The position numbers and the translations under genes are program-made. This document shows, in pieces, positions 28,340 to 35,967 of a stretch of 64,000 bases of DNA. The notes under the pieces are model-generated. The model ran no database searches and had not been told where the DNA came from. It was given only the letters and a program-made list of their open reading frames with translations. Position 1 is the first letter of the stretch; every line of letters starts with the position of its first letter. Source of the DNA: Clostridiaceae bacterium (GTDB lineage: Bacteria > Bacillota > Clostridia > Acetivibrionales > DUMB01); NCBI GenBank assembly GCA_012840085.1, contig DUMB01000098.1:81554-145553 (forward strand), in the 5' to 3' direction.

Positions 28340-29524
28340 ATGAGACAGGAAAGAATTGAGGAGTTAAAGCAAATATATAAAGACATGCTTTTGGATAATG
28401 TAATTCCCTTCTGGATGAAATATTCTCCTGATTGGGAAAATGGCGGCTATTATCATTATCTTGACAGGGACGGATCTGTTTTAAGTACAGATAAGTCTGT
28501 ATGGATACAGGGCAGAGGAACCTGGATATTCAGCAGGTTGTACAATGTACTTGAAAAACGAAGCGAATGGCTTGACATGGCTAAACTTGGATATGATTTT
28601 CTAATAAAACATTGTTTTGACACTGATGAAAGAATGTTTTTTAAAGTAACAAATGACGGCAGGCCATTGAGAAAAAGAAGATATTGGTTTTCCGAAACTT
28701 TCGCTGCAATAGGCTGTGCAGAATATGCGAAAGCTTCCGGTGATTCTAATGCCTTGGAAAAGGCAGACAGGATTTTCGATTTGATAGTAAAACTTTATAA
28801 AAATCCTGGCTTACGGGAACCAAAGGTTTACCCTCAAACCAGGCAAACAAAATCACATTCAGAAACAATGATTCTGATTGCTACAGCTCAAGTTATGCGC
28901 GAAGTAAAAAATGACGATTCCTATAATGAAATTATTGATGAATGCATAAGTGAGCTGTTTAATAGTTTTGTAAAATATGACGAAAAAGCATTACTGGAGA
29001 ATGTCGGACCGAATGGAGAAATCCTGGACACCTTGCCTGAAGGAAGATGCATTAATCCCGGCCATGCCATTGAGACTTCCTGGTTCTTACTGAGTGAAGG
29101 TTTATACAGAAATAATCACGATTTAATAAAGAAAGCCCTGGATATTCTCGAATGGTCGCTTGAAAGAGGCTGGGACAATGAATTTGGCGGATTGCTGTAT
29201 TTTACAGATTTACATGGCAAGCCCCCTGAACAGATGGAATGGGATATGAAACTATGGTGGCCTCATAATGAAGCCTTATATGCATTGCTTTTGGCTCACC
29301 ATATTACCGGCAATGAAAAATATGAGTTGTGGTATGAAAAGGTACATAAATGGACTTTCGAACATTTCGTCGATAAAGAATATGGAGAATGGTTCGGGTA
29401 TTTGCATAGGGACGGAACCGTTTCTCTTCCAATAAAAGGCAATGTATGGAAGGGTCCATTCCATATACCAAGATTTTTACTGTATTCCTTAAAACTCCTG
29501 GAGAGAATGGAGGGTACAAAATAA
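28340..29524 (+). CDS. AGE-family sugar 2-epimerase
   Basis: The 394-residue protein belongs to the N-acylglucosamine 2-epimerase (AGE) family, an (alpha/alpha)6 barrel of about 390-400 residues. Family hallmarks are WIQGRGTWIFSRLYN, YWFSETFAAIGCAEYA, HSETMILIATAQ, the PGHAIETSWFLL motif and WWPHNEALYALLLAHH, which carry the His residues used for proton transfer. Members interconvert GlcNAc/ManNAc, cellobiose/glucosyl-mannose or mannose/glucose, and the sequence alone does not tell which. No signal peptide is present, so it acts in the cytoplasm. With the GH20 and GH38 enzymes nearby, a ManNAc/GlcNAc or mannose role is plausible. A GGAAGGTG site precedes the ATG. Confidence 0.88.
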   Translation: MRQERIEELKQIYKDMLLDNVIPFWMKYSPDWENGGYYHYLDRDGSVLSTDKSVWIQGRGTWIFSRLYNVLEKRSEWLDMAKLGYDFLIKHCFDTDERMFFKVTNDGRPLRKRRYWFSETFAAIGCAEYAKASGDSNALEKADRIFDLIVKLYKNPGLREPKVYPQTRQTKSHSETMILIATAQVMREVKNDDSYNEIIDECISELFNSFVKYDEKALLENVGPNGEILDTLPEGRCINPGHAIETSWFLLSEGLYRNNHDLIKKALDILEWSLERGWDNEFGGLLYFTDLHGKPPEQMEWDMKLWWPHNEALYALLLAHHITGNEKYELWYEKVHKWTFEHFVDKEYGEWFGYLHRDGTVSLPIKGNVWKGPFHIPRFLLYSLKLLERMEGTK

Positions 29525-29541
29525 CTGACTTTTTCAAAATA

Positions 29542-29569
29542 ACAAGCTGCTCATTTCTGAGCAGCTTGT
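29542..29569 (+). terminator. Hairpin downstream of the epimerase gene
   Basis: A perfect 12-bp stem (ACAAGCTGCTCA) with a TTTC loop lies 17 bp after the stop codon. The following sequence is not T-rich, but position and strength suggest a 3' end signal. Confidence 0.55.
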
Positions 29570-29609
29570 GTAATGGATGGTAATCTTTACATGGGTAACA
29601 ATATCTGCC

Positions 29610-29700
29610 CCAAAGCCGCAATATAGTTGTATTTTTTTTATTGTTGCAGAATTCATTCCCCAAAGCCGCAATATAGTTGTGGCTTTTTGTTTTTACAGGA
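29610..29700. terminator. Duplicated terminator-like repeat CCAAAGCCGCAATATAGTTGT
   Basis: The same ~23-bp sequence occurs at 29609-29631 and 29658-29680. In the second copy AAAGCCGCAA (29662-29671) pairs with TTGTGGCTTT (29677-29686) and is followed by TTTGTTTTT, a good intrinsic terminator. In the first copy the 3' arm is lost and only a T-run follows. It lies between converging genes. Confidence 0.6.
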
Positions 29701-29701
29701 T

Positions 29702-30001
29702 TTATTCCCTGAAACTGTAGTGTGGCATAAAATATGATGTTTTGTCCACACCGTAGCTGTGAACGTGCCGTTCTGCAACATCGGTTACTCCGTAGTACAT
29801 ATGATAGTGCTTCCTGCCTACATATATAGCCGGACCGGTAGCAGATCTGTATCTGTGGTCATGACCGTCATCATAAGAAGTTGTTCCAGCCATGCGATGG
29901 GTATGACCCGGAATGTCAGGATCCCTGCTTGTGATTCCCCGATAATTGTGCCAATGACCGTCATTATATGAAGTTTTTCCTGCATAGTAATGAGAATGCA
30001 T
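29702..30001 (-). CDS. YmaF-like histidine-rich small protein
   Basis: The 99-residue protein is very rich in His and aromatic residues, with repeating units such as SHYYAGKTSYNDGHWHNYRG, GHTHRMAGTTSYDDGHDHRY, RKHYHMYYGVTDVAERHVHSYG. This pattern matches the YmaF family (PF12788) of spore-former proteins of unknown function; the His pairs suggest metal binding, which is inference. A GGAGGTG site lies 8 bp before the ATG. Three 21-bp repeats stand upstream (30043-30106). The gene converges on the epimerase gene. Confidence 0.8.
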   Translation of the reverse strand: MHSHYYAGKTSYNDGHWHNYRGITSRDPDIPGHTHRMAGTTSYDDGHDHRYRSATGPAIYVGRKHYHMYYGVTDVAERHVHSYGVDKTSYFMPHYSFRE

Positions 30002-30042
30002 AGTTTACACCTCCAATACACTATATATTATGTAAACCGAAC

Positions 30043-30106
30043 TGATTTTGTGAATAAGATTGCTTTTTCTGTGAATAGTTTTACTGTTTCTGTGAATAGC
30101 TTTACA
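30043..30106. repeat. Three 21-bp direct repeats upstream of the ymaF-like gene
   Basis: TGTGAATA begins at 30049, 30070 and 30091, exactly 21 bp apart; on the gene's strand each unit reads CTATTCACAGAAA plus variable sequence. Spacing of two helical turns in front of a promoter suggests cooperative regulator binding sites. On the reverse strand TTTACA and AT-rich -10-like sequence follow (30020-30040). Confidence 0.6.
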
Positions 30107-30275
30107 GCATATTCTATTTAACCTTAATAATAAAAAAAGACGGAGAATTATGATTATACGGATTCATTTTTGATAGTTGAGAACTGTTCTCATCAAAAAA
30201 ATTTTAATGAAAACCTAATACAAATAACATTTGTGATTAAATTAAAATTACATTAATGTTTATGTTTATATAACC

Positions 30276-31340
30276 CTAAAGAGGGCGGGTGGATTTGCGA
30301 ATTATAAGCCTGGTCCCTATCTTAATATGAGTATAATCTCTCTGGTCAGAATTAATATTCTCTATCAGGAGATTTGCTGCCGTGCGGCCGATGTCGCTGA
30401 AAAATTGTTTGACAGTCGTTAGAGGAATCATAGCCTGGTTAATTATATCTGAGTCATCAAACCCAACTATGGATACATCATCAGGAACACGGATTCCTGC
30501 CTGTTTAAGGGAATTCATTACATCCAGAGCGCAGCGGTCATTGGAAGCAGCAATTGCAGTAATTTTGCCGGTCTTTATATACGAAATAAGCCGTTCTATA
30601 TCAGCATTATCATTTTTGAATAAATAATCGGGATTAGCCGAAAGTCCTTTTATGCTGAAAGCATCGCAATAGCCGCTATATCTTTCAGCCTCCGAACTAA
30701 GGTTAAAATACTGTGAAACGAATGCTATACCGGTATGATTCAATTCCAGTAAATGCATTACCGACGAAAAAGCTCCGTCATGATTGTTGCTGCCTACATA
30801 ATTAACGGGGAACAGTGGTGTATACCTGTCAATAAGAACAAAAGGTATATTGTTATTATGTAGATATTCATAACTTAGTATACTTTTTTCAGGATCTTTC
30901 GAGATGATAATAAATCCTTCTACGTGTTTTTCAATTAATTCTTTAATAACCTGAAACTCATCTCTTTTGTCGTTATCAACATTTTCGATGATAAGTGAAT
31001 ACCCGTGCTCAAGTAAACAGTTTTGTATACTAAGCATAAACTGCATATAGGCATTTTCGTTTATACTGAATCCTGAACATAAAAATACAACCAGTTTACT
31101 TGTCCGGTTTTCCTTTTGTGAGGCATGAGCTGAAACATAGCTTCCTTTTCCTTTAACCCTGTAAACAACACCGGAATTCACAAGTTCCGACATGGCTTTT
31201 CTCACGGTGATGTTGCTGACGCCAAACATATCGGAAAATTCCTTTTCACTTGGAATCCTGTCACCGCTTTTTAAAGCCTTGCTGTTAATTTTATCAATTA
31301 CATATTCTATTATCATTCTGTACTTAGGATTAAATGCCAT
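30276..31340 (-). CDS. GntR/LacI-type sugar-responsive transcriptional regulator (1)
   Basis: The protein has 354 residues from the ATG at 31340, which has a GGGGAAGG site; a more upstream ATG at 31382 lies inside the promoter and lacks a ribosome site. Residues ~1-70 form a GntR winged helix (SGDRIPSEKEFSDMFGVSNITVRKAMSELVNSGVVYRVKGKGSYVS). The rest is a LacI-type periplasmic-binding-protein fold (FVLIDRYTPLFPVNYVGSNNHDGAF, VPDDVSIVGFDDSDI) that binds a sugar effector, as in AraR. It is transcribed away from the GH38 gene and is a paralogue of the regulator at 34646. It probably represses one of the neighbouring glycan operons. Confidence 0.88.
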   Translation of the reverse strand: MAFNPKYRMIIEYVIDKINSKALKSGDRIPSEKEFSDMFGVSNITVRKAMSELVNSGVVYRVKGKGSYVSAHASQKENRTSKLVVFLCSGFSINENAYMQFMLSIQNCLLEHGYSLIIENVDNDKRDEFQVIKELIEKHVEGFIIISKDPEKSILSYEYLHNNNIPFVLIDRYTPLFPVNYVGSNNHDGAFSSVMHLLELNHTGIAFVSQYFNLSSEAERYSGYCDAFSIKGLSANPDYLFKNDNADIERLISYIKTGKITAIAASNDRCALDVMNSLKQAGIRVPDDVSIVGFDDSDIINQAMIPLTTVKQFFSDIGRTAANLLIENINSDQRDYTHIKIGTRLIIRKSTRPL

Positions 31341-31368
31341 ACGACCTTCCCCATCGCTTTTGATTTCT

Positions 31369-31398
31369 ATTGTATTATACATTTACTGACTGTGTCAA
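31369..31398 (-). promoter_or_regulatory. Promoter of the GntR/LacI-type regulator
   Basis: On the reverse strand TTGACA (31398-31393) is followed after 18 bp by TACAAT (31374-31369). It overlaps the upstream candidate start codon, which supports the downstream ATG at 31340. Confidence 0.6.
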
Positions 31399-31439
31399 AG
31401 CAATAGACAGTAATAGGATGTGGTTTCAACAGGTTAATT

Positions 31440-31705
31440 TAATTAAGCCAAAATCTCAATAAGAATAGATACCAATAAGTTTAAATTCTAATAATCACGA
31501 ATACTAATAAGCCTAAATCTCAGCAAGAACGAATACCAATAAGCCTAAATCCCGGTAAGCACAAACACTAATGAGCCTAAATCCCGGTATGCGCAAATAC
31601 TAATAAGCACAGATCTTAATAAGCACAAATCCCAATAAGCATAAATTTTTACAAGCATAAATCTCTGTAAACATAAATTTCTATAAGTATAAAGCTCTAT
31701 GAGCT
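31440..31705. repeat. Degenerate tandem repeat, unit AATAAGCMTAAATC (about 17 bp)
   Basis: About fourteen drifting copies of an AATAAGC(A/C)(T/C)AAATC-like word fill the gap between the divergent regulator and the GH38 gene. Some copies pair into 34-bp units (AATAAGCCTAAATCCCGGTAAGC). There is no coding frame and no spacer structure like a CRISPR. Confidence 0.7.
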
Positions 31706-31809
31706 CAATTAGAATAATATATTTTTATTAAATAAAATCGCAAATTGTTGATAAATAAGTTATACTATATTTACATACTTAGTATAAAAATATATAATAT
31801 TTATATAAC

Positions 31810-31921
31810 TTAACTTGTTGTGCCAGACAATGAGATAGCATTGTGGAGAGCTTTAGAGTCAGCTTTTATTAGTTCTTAAGCACTGAACTCCTGATATCGG
31901 AATGCCCGAACAACAAGTTAA
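31810..31921 (-). mobile_element. MITE-like inverted-repeat element, copy 2 (inverted)
   Basis: A 112-bp element has terminal inverted repeats TTAACTTGTTGT (31810-31821 and 31910-31921). Read on the reverse strand it matches the element at 4276-4470: 31 of 37 bases at one end and 27 of 30 at the other, including the internal words CAGGAGTTC and GCTATCTCATT. The centre is about 80 bp shorter. It ends 26 bp before the GH38 start codon. Confidence 0.6.
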
Positions 31922-31947
31922 ATTAAATAAATGGAGGTTGGGGGATA

Positions 31948-34629
31948 ATGCCTGACATAAAAAAGATTTATTATTTTGCGAGTACTCATTGGGACCGTGA
32001 ATGGCATAAGACATTTCAGGGTTTCAGATTTGTCCTCGTAAGCAGAATCAATGAAATAATTGATGTACTGGAAAAAGACCCGTCTTTTACAACCTTTATA
32101 ATGGATGGCCAGACAATAGTATTAGAGGACTATTGTGAGATTGAGCCGGATAAAAAAGAAAAACTGATGAAGCTTATTAGAGACGGACGTATTGTAGTGG
32201 GACCTTGGTATACTATGCCGGATGAGTTCCTGGTGTCCGGAGAAAGCCTTATTCGCAATCTGATGATAGGCCATAGCCTGGCTGAGGCCTATGGTAGCAA
32301 TGCCATGAAGTATGGATACATATGTGATATTTTCGGCCATATTGCTCAAATGCCTCAGATTCTTAATGGTTTCAACATTAAAGGTGCTCTGCTTGGAAGA
32401 GGAACAAACTATCATAATTGCCCTGCATATTTCATATGGGAATCCCCGGACGGCAGCAGGTGTATTACCTTCAAGGTGCCCGAGGAAATGGGATATGCTA
32501 CATTCTGGTACGATGTATATGAACCTTACCAGTTTGGAAGAGATCCGGACAAGGAAAATATCATCAAGCGGGCTTGTACTTATGTTGATAAAGAGAGAAA
32601 GCGTTCGGATGTGCCATTTGTTATTTTAATGGATGGTATGGACCATGAGAGAATTCATGCACTGGCACCATGGGTGGCTTCCAGATTGTCTGAAATTTAC
32701 GGGTGTCCTGTGGTATTTGAAAATATGGAGAACCTTGTCAAGGAATTAAACGAATATACAGATCAAATGCCGGTCAAAAGAGGAGAACTGAATGAGACCG
32801 CAAAGATGCCAAGTAATCACAATATGCTGATTACAAATACAGTATCCAGCAGATATGACCTTAAAAAAGAAAACGATACTTGCCAGATTCTGCTTGAGAA
32901 GTGGATGCTGCCCATGATGGCGGTTGGAGAGCTTAATGGTTTTGGTATCCAAAAGACTTACACTGATATTGCCTACAAATATCTTATTAAATGCCATGCC
33001 CACGACTCTATTTGCGGCTGTTCAATAGATGCAGTACATAAAGATATGCATTATCGTTTCCGTCAGGTAAAATCTATTGGAAATGAGGTTACAAATGCAG
33101 TTATCAGTCATCTGTCCAGGAATACATCAGACGATGAAACTTCAGATACACGTTTGCTGACCATATTTAACCCGCTGCCATATCCAAGGCATGAGACAAT
33201 TTCTGTTACCATTGATTTTAACCAGAACTTTAAAACAAAGTTTAAGGAACTGGCAGGAAATGAAATTAAAAACGGATTTAAGCTCATTAACGAGAAAGGT
33301 GAGGAAGTACCCTACAATCTTACAAGTATTTCATATAACAGTTTTACATCAAGGCCAGGGTATTTCTTCCGTAATGAAGCGGATCTGTATACTATATCCT
33401 TTACAGCGGACCTTTCACCGATGGGTACGACTCAATACCTCATTGTTCCCTATGATAAGCCGGTACGTTATTTGAATGAGATGGCAACTTCTGATACTTC
33501 ATGCGAGAATGAGTACATCCGCCTTAATATAAATTCAGATGGGACAATAAATATACTGGACAAGGAAACAGGAAAAGAATATAAGAAATTATTAAGTTAT
33601 ATAGATGACGGTGAAATTGGTGACGGCTGGCATCATGCTGGTCTGGTGAATGACAGGGCTGTCAGCAGCCTTGGCAGCAGCTGTATTATTGAAAAAATTG
33701 ATGATGGCCCTGCTGCATGTACATTCCGTGTGACCAATTACATGAAGGTACCTAAAAGAGTTATACGGAGCTTGCATGGAAATAATCGCTCTGATGAAAT
33801 TGTTGAACTGAAAATTTCCTCTGAAATCACTTTAGCTGCCGCAAACAGGTGGGTGGATGTAAAGACAACTGTAGACAATGTTGCTCTGGACCACAGGCTC
33901 AGGCTTAAGATGCCAACAGGAATTGATACGGACGAATATTATGCGAGTCAAGCCTTCTGTTTTGTAAAAAGGAAAACAGGCTTTGACCGTAATACAGGCG
34001 AATGGAAGGAACCTTCCCTTGCAGAAAAGTCCTTTGAGAACATTGTTATGAAGAGAGATAATAACGGTGACGGGCTTGCATTTATATCAGAAGCAGGGCT
34101 TCATGAATGTGCTGCATTGGATGATAAGGATGGCACAATATTAATTACGCTTCTTCGTTCTTTCTCAAAAACATTTTTGACAGATGGCGAGCCTGACGGG
34201 CAGCTTCAGCAATTGCTGGAGTATAAGTATCGTCTGGTTCCCTTGAGACCGTCAGACAGTTTTGCAGATATTGTGCGTTGCAAGGATTGCCTGCAAGCGG
34301 GAGTGCGTGCTGTGTCGAGCCGGGTGAAGGAAAGCGGTTTACCTTTGGAAAGAACCAGTGCTTTTTCACTCACGGGAGATAATGTAGTTTTGTCGCTGAT
34401 AAAGAGACCTGAAAATCAGGAAAAGAGCAGCATTATTGTCCGTGTGTCCAATTATAATGATGACTGTTCAACAGCCTTACTCCGCTGCATGTATCCCATT
34501 GAGAAAGCTTATGAAACCAATTTGCTTGAAGAGAATTTAGCAACGGCAGTTTCTGATGGCGATACATTAAAAATCGAGCTTAAACCTTGGGAGATTAAGA
34601 CTTATCGCATTATATTAAAGGGTTTGTGA
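31948..34629 (+). CDS. GH38 alpha-mannosidase / mannosylglycerate hydrolase-like
   Basis: The 893-residue cytoplasmic protein is of the bacterial MngB-like GH38 type. The metal-binding motif THWDREWH is near the N-terminus, and the nucleophile Asp lies in YICDIFGHIAQMPQIL (~D127). The helical three-bundle region contains KCHAHDSICGCSIDAVHKDM, with the family's conserved His-Asp. The C-terminal half is the beta-sandwich region. GH38 enzymes cleave alpha-mannosides with a zinc ion. An ATGGAGG site precedes the ATG, and the regulator at 34646 follows by 16 bp, so it is probably its own operon with that regulator. Confidence 0.92.
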   Translation: MPDIKKIYYFASTHWDREWHKTFQGFRFVLVSRINEIIDVLEKDPSFTTFIMDGQTIVLEDYCEIEPDKKEKLMKLIRDGRIVVGPWYTMPDEFLVSGESLIRNLMIGHSLAEAYGSNAMKYGYICDIFGHIAQMPQILNGFNIKGALLGRGTNYHNCPAYFIWESPDGSRCITFKVPEEMGYATFWYDVYEPYQFGRDPDKENIIKRACTYVDKERKRSDVPFVILMDGMDHERIHALAPWVASRLSEIYGCPVVFENMENLVKELNEYTDQMPVKRGELNETAKMPSNHNMLITNTVSSRYDLKKENDTCQILLEKWMLPMMAVGELNGFGIQKTYTDIAYKYLIKCHAHDSICGCSIDAVHKDMHYRFRQVKSIGNEVTNAVISHLSRNTSDDETSDTRLLTIFNPLPYPRHETISVTIDFNQNFKTKFKELAGNEIKNGFKLINEKGEEVPYNLTSISYNSFTSRPGYFFRNEADLYTISFTADLSPMGTTQYLIVPYDKPVRYLNEMATSDTSCENEYIRLNINSDGTINILDKETGKEYKKLLSYIDDGEIGDGWHHAGLVNDRAVSSLGSSCIIEKIDDGPAACTFRVTNYMKVPKRVIRSLHGNNRSDEIVELKISSEITLAAANRWVDVKTTVDNVALDHRLRLKMPTGIDTDEYYASQAFCFVKRKTGFDRNTGEWKEPSLAEKSFENIVMKRDNNGDGLAFISEAGLHECAALDDKDGTILITLLRSFSKTFLTDGEPDGQLQQLLEYKYRLVPLRPSDSFADIVRCKDCLQAGVRAVSSRVKESGLPLERTSAFSLTGDNVVLSLIKRPENQEKSSIIVRVSNYNDDCSTALLRCMYPIEKAYETNLLEENLATAVSDGDTLKIELKPWEIKTYRIILKGL

Positions 34630-34645
34630 TGAGGGGGATTAACAG

Positions 34646-35710
34646 GTGAGAAAAGTGCATAAGTATAACATTGTCAAGGACTATATTAAATCAAAAATAA
34701 AGAATGGGGAATTTCTTCCTGATGAAAAGATACCTAATGAGAGTGAAATATCTGACATCCTGGGAGTTAGCAGCACTACTGTAAAAAAGGCCATGACAGA
34801 ACTGGTGAACGAAGGGCTTATTTACCGCAAGAAAGGGAAGGGCAGCTATGTAAGGAACATTAAAGACGCTCAGAAACTTTCCGCAAAAAATTTGGTGGTT
34901 CTCCTTTTGTCCACCCAGAATGTAAATGATAGTTCATTCACAAGAATTATTCTTGGCATGCAGCGTTTTCTCACTTCAAAAGGTTATTCCCTTATTGTTG
35001 AGAACCCGAAGGACCCGCAAGAGGAGCTTCAAACAATTAATAAGCATATTGGTGGCAATATTGCTGGATTTATTATATATTCCAGCGACCCGCAGCAGTC
35101 AATTGACAATTATATTTATTTAAGAAGCATAGATATGCCCTTTGTGCTTTTAGACCGGGCAGTTGAATATTATCCGTCGAATTTTGTTGCTTGCAACAAC
35201 CATGATGGTGCCTTTTCAGCAGTACAGTATTTAATTGAATTGCAGCATAAGAGAATTGGCTTTGTTGCAGACAGGTTTTATCTTAGTTCAGAAAAGGAGA
35301 GATTCGACGGGTATTGTGATGCGATGAGGTTTGCTTCATTAGAAATTGATGATGATCTGCTGTTTTTGGACTCACCGGTGGACTACGACCGCCTGGAAAA
35401 GCAAATTAAAAACAGGAGCATAACCGCGCTGTTTGTGGTGAATGACCTGAAGGCATTGGAACTGATAAACGTACTTACCGACAGGGGAATACAAATTCCT
35501 GGTGATGTATCGGTAATGGGTTTCGATGATTATGAAAGCTCAAAGCTTGCGCATATCCCTCTGAGCACTGTCAGGCAGCATTTTGAGGAAGAAGGCTATT
35601 ATTCTGCCAAAATTCTTTTAGAAGCGGCTGCCGGGACCGGAATACAATATAATAGGGTATTGATTGGAACTCAGTTGGTGATACGTTCCTCAACAGCAAT
35701 TTTAAGTTGA
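34646..35710 (+). CDS. GntR/LacI-type sugar-responsive transcriptional regulator (2)
   Basis: The 354-residue protein has a GntR winged helix (IPNESEISDILGVSSTTVKKAMTELVNEGLIYRKKGKGSYVRN) and a LacI-type effector domain (FVLLDRAVEYYPSNFVACNNHDGAF, IPGDVSVMGFDDYESS). It is clearly paralogous to the regulator at 30276, and the pair brackets the GH38 gene. The GTG start has GAGGGGG 8 bp upstream. Being downstream of and co-transcribed with the GH38 gene, it likely autoregulates the mannosidase operon. Confidence 0.9.
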   Translation: MRKVHKYNIVKDYIKSKIKNGEFLPDEKIPNESEISDILGVSSTTVKKAMTELVNEGLIYRKKGKGSYVRNIKDAQKLSAKNLVVLLLSTQNVNDSSFTRIILGMQRFLTSKGYSLIVENPKDPQEELQTINKHIGGNIAGFIIYSSDPQQSIDNYIYLRSIDMPFVLLDRAVEYYPSNFVACNNHDGAFSAVQYLIELQHKRIGFVADRFYLSSEKERFDGYCDAMRFASLEIDDDLLFLDSPVDYDRLEKQIKNRSITALFVVNDLKALELINVLTDRGIQIPGDVSVMGFDDYESSKLAHIPLSTVRQHFEEEGYYSAKILLEAAAGTGIQYNRVLIGTQLVIRSSTAILS

Positions 35711-35764
35711 AAAGCACGAAAAATGAAAATTTTACTTTAAAAATTTTTTCAAGAAAATATTACG

Positions 35765-35967
35765 TTAAATATGTTGCTTTGAGATACCAATTGGAAATAC
35801 TACATTGAAAACTGCTTTGAAAATTGCTTTGAAGCATACTTTGAGATATTACTTTGAAATTGCTTTGAAGCATGCTTTGAGATATTACTTTGAAAATTGC
35901 TTTGAAATTGCTTTGAAGCATGCTTAAAACATTACTTTTTAATATTACCTTTGAAAGGAGCTTTGAA
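35765..35967. repeat. Degenerate tandem repeat (CTTTGAAATTGC / CATGCTTTGAGATATTA) running into a ribosome site
   Basis: Three higher-order copies of a 36-45 bp block (GCATGCTTTGAGATATTA plus CTTTGAAATTG words) fill the gap before the second GH38 gene. The pattern continues up to the ribosome binding site and start codon, where CTTTGAAAGGAGCTTTGAA precedes the ATG. Confidence 0.65.

Noticed and set aside
31440..31705. CRISPR or iteron array
   Set aside because: Copies are highly degenerate with no spacer structure, and no replication gene is near.
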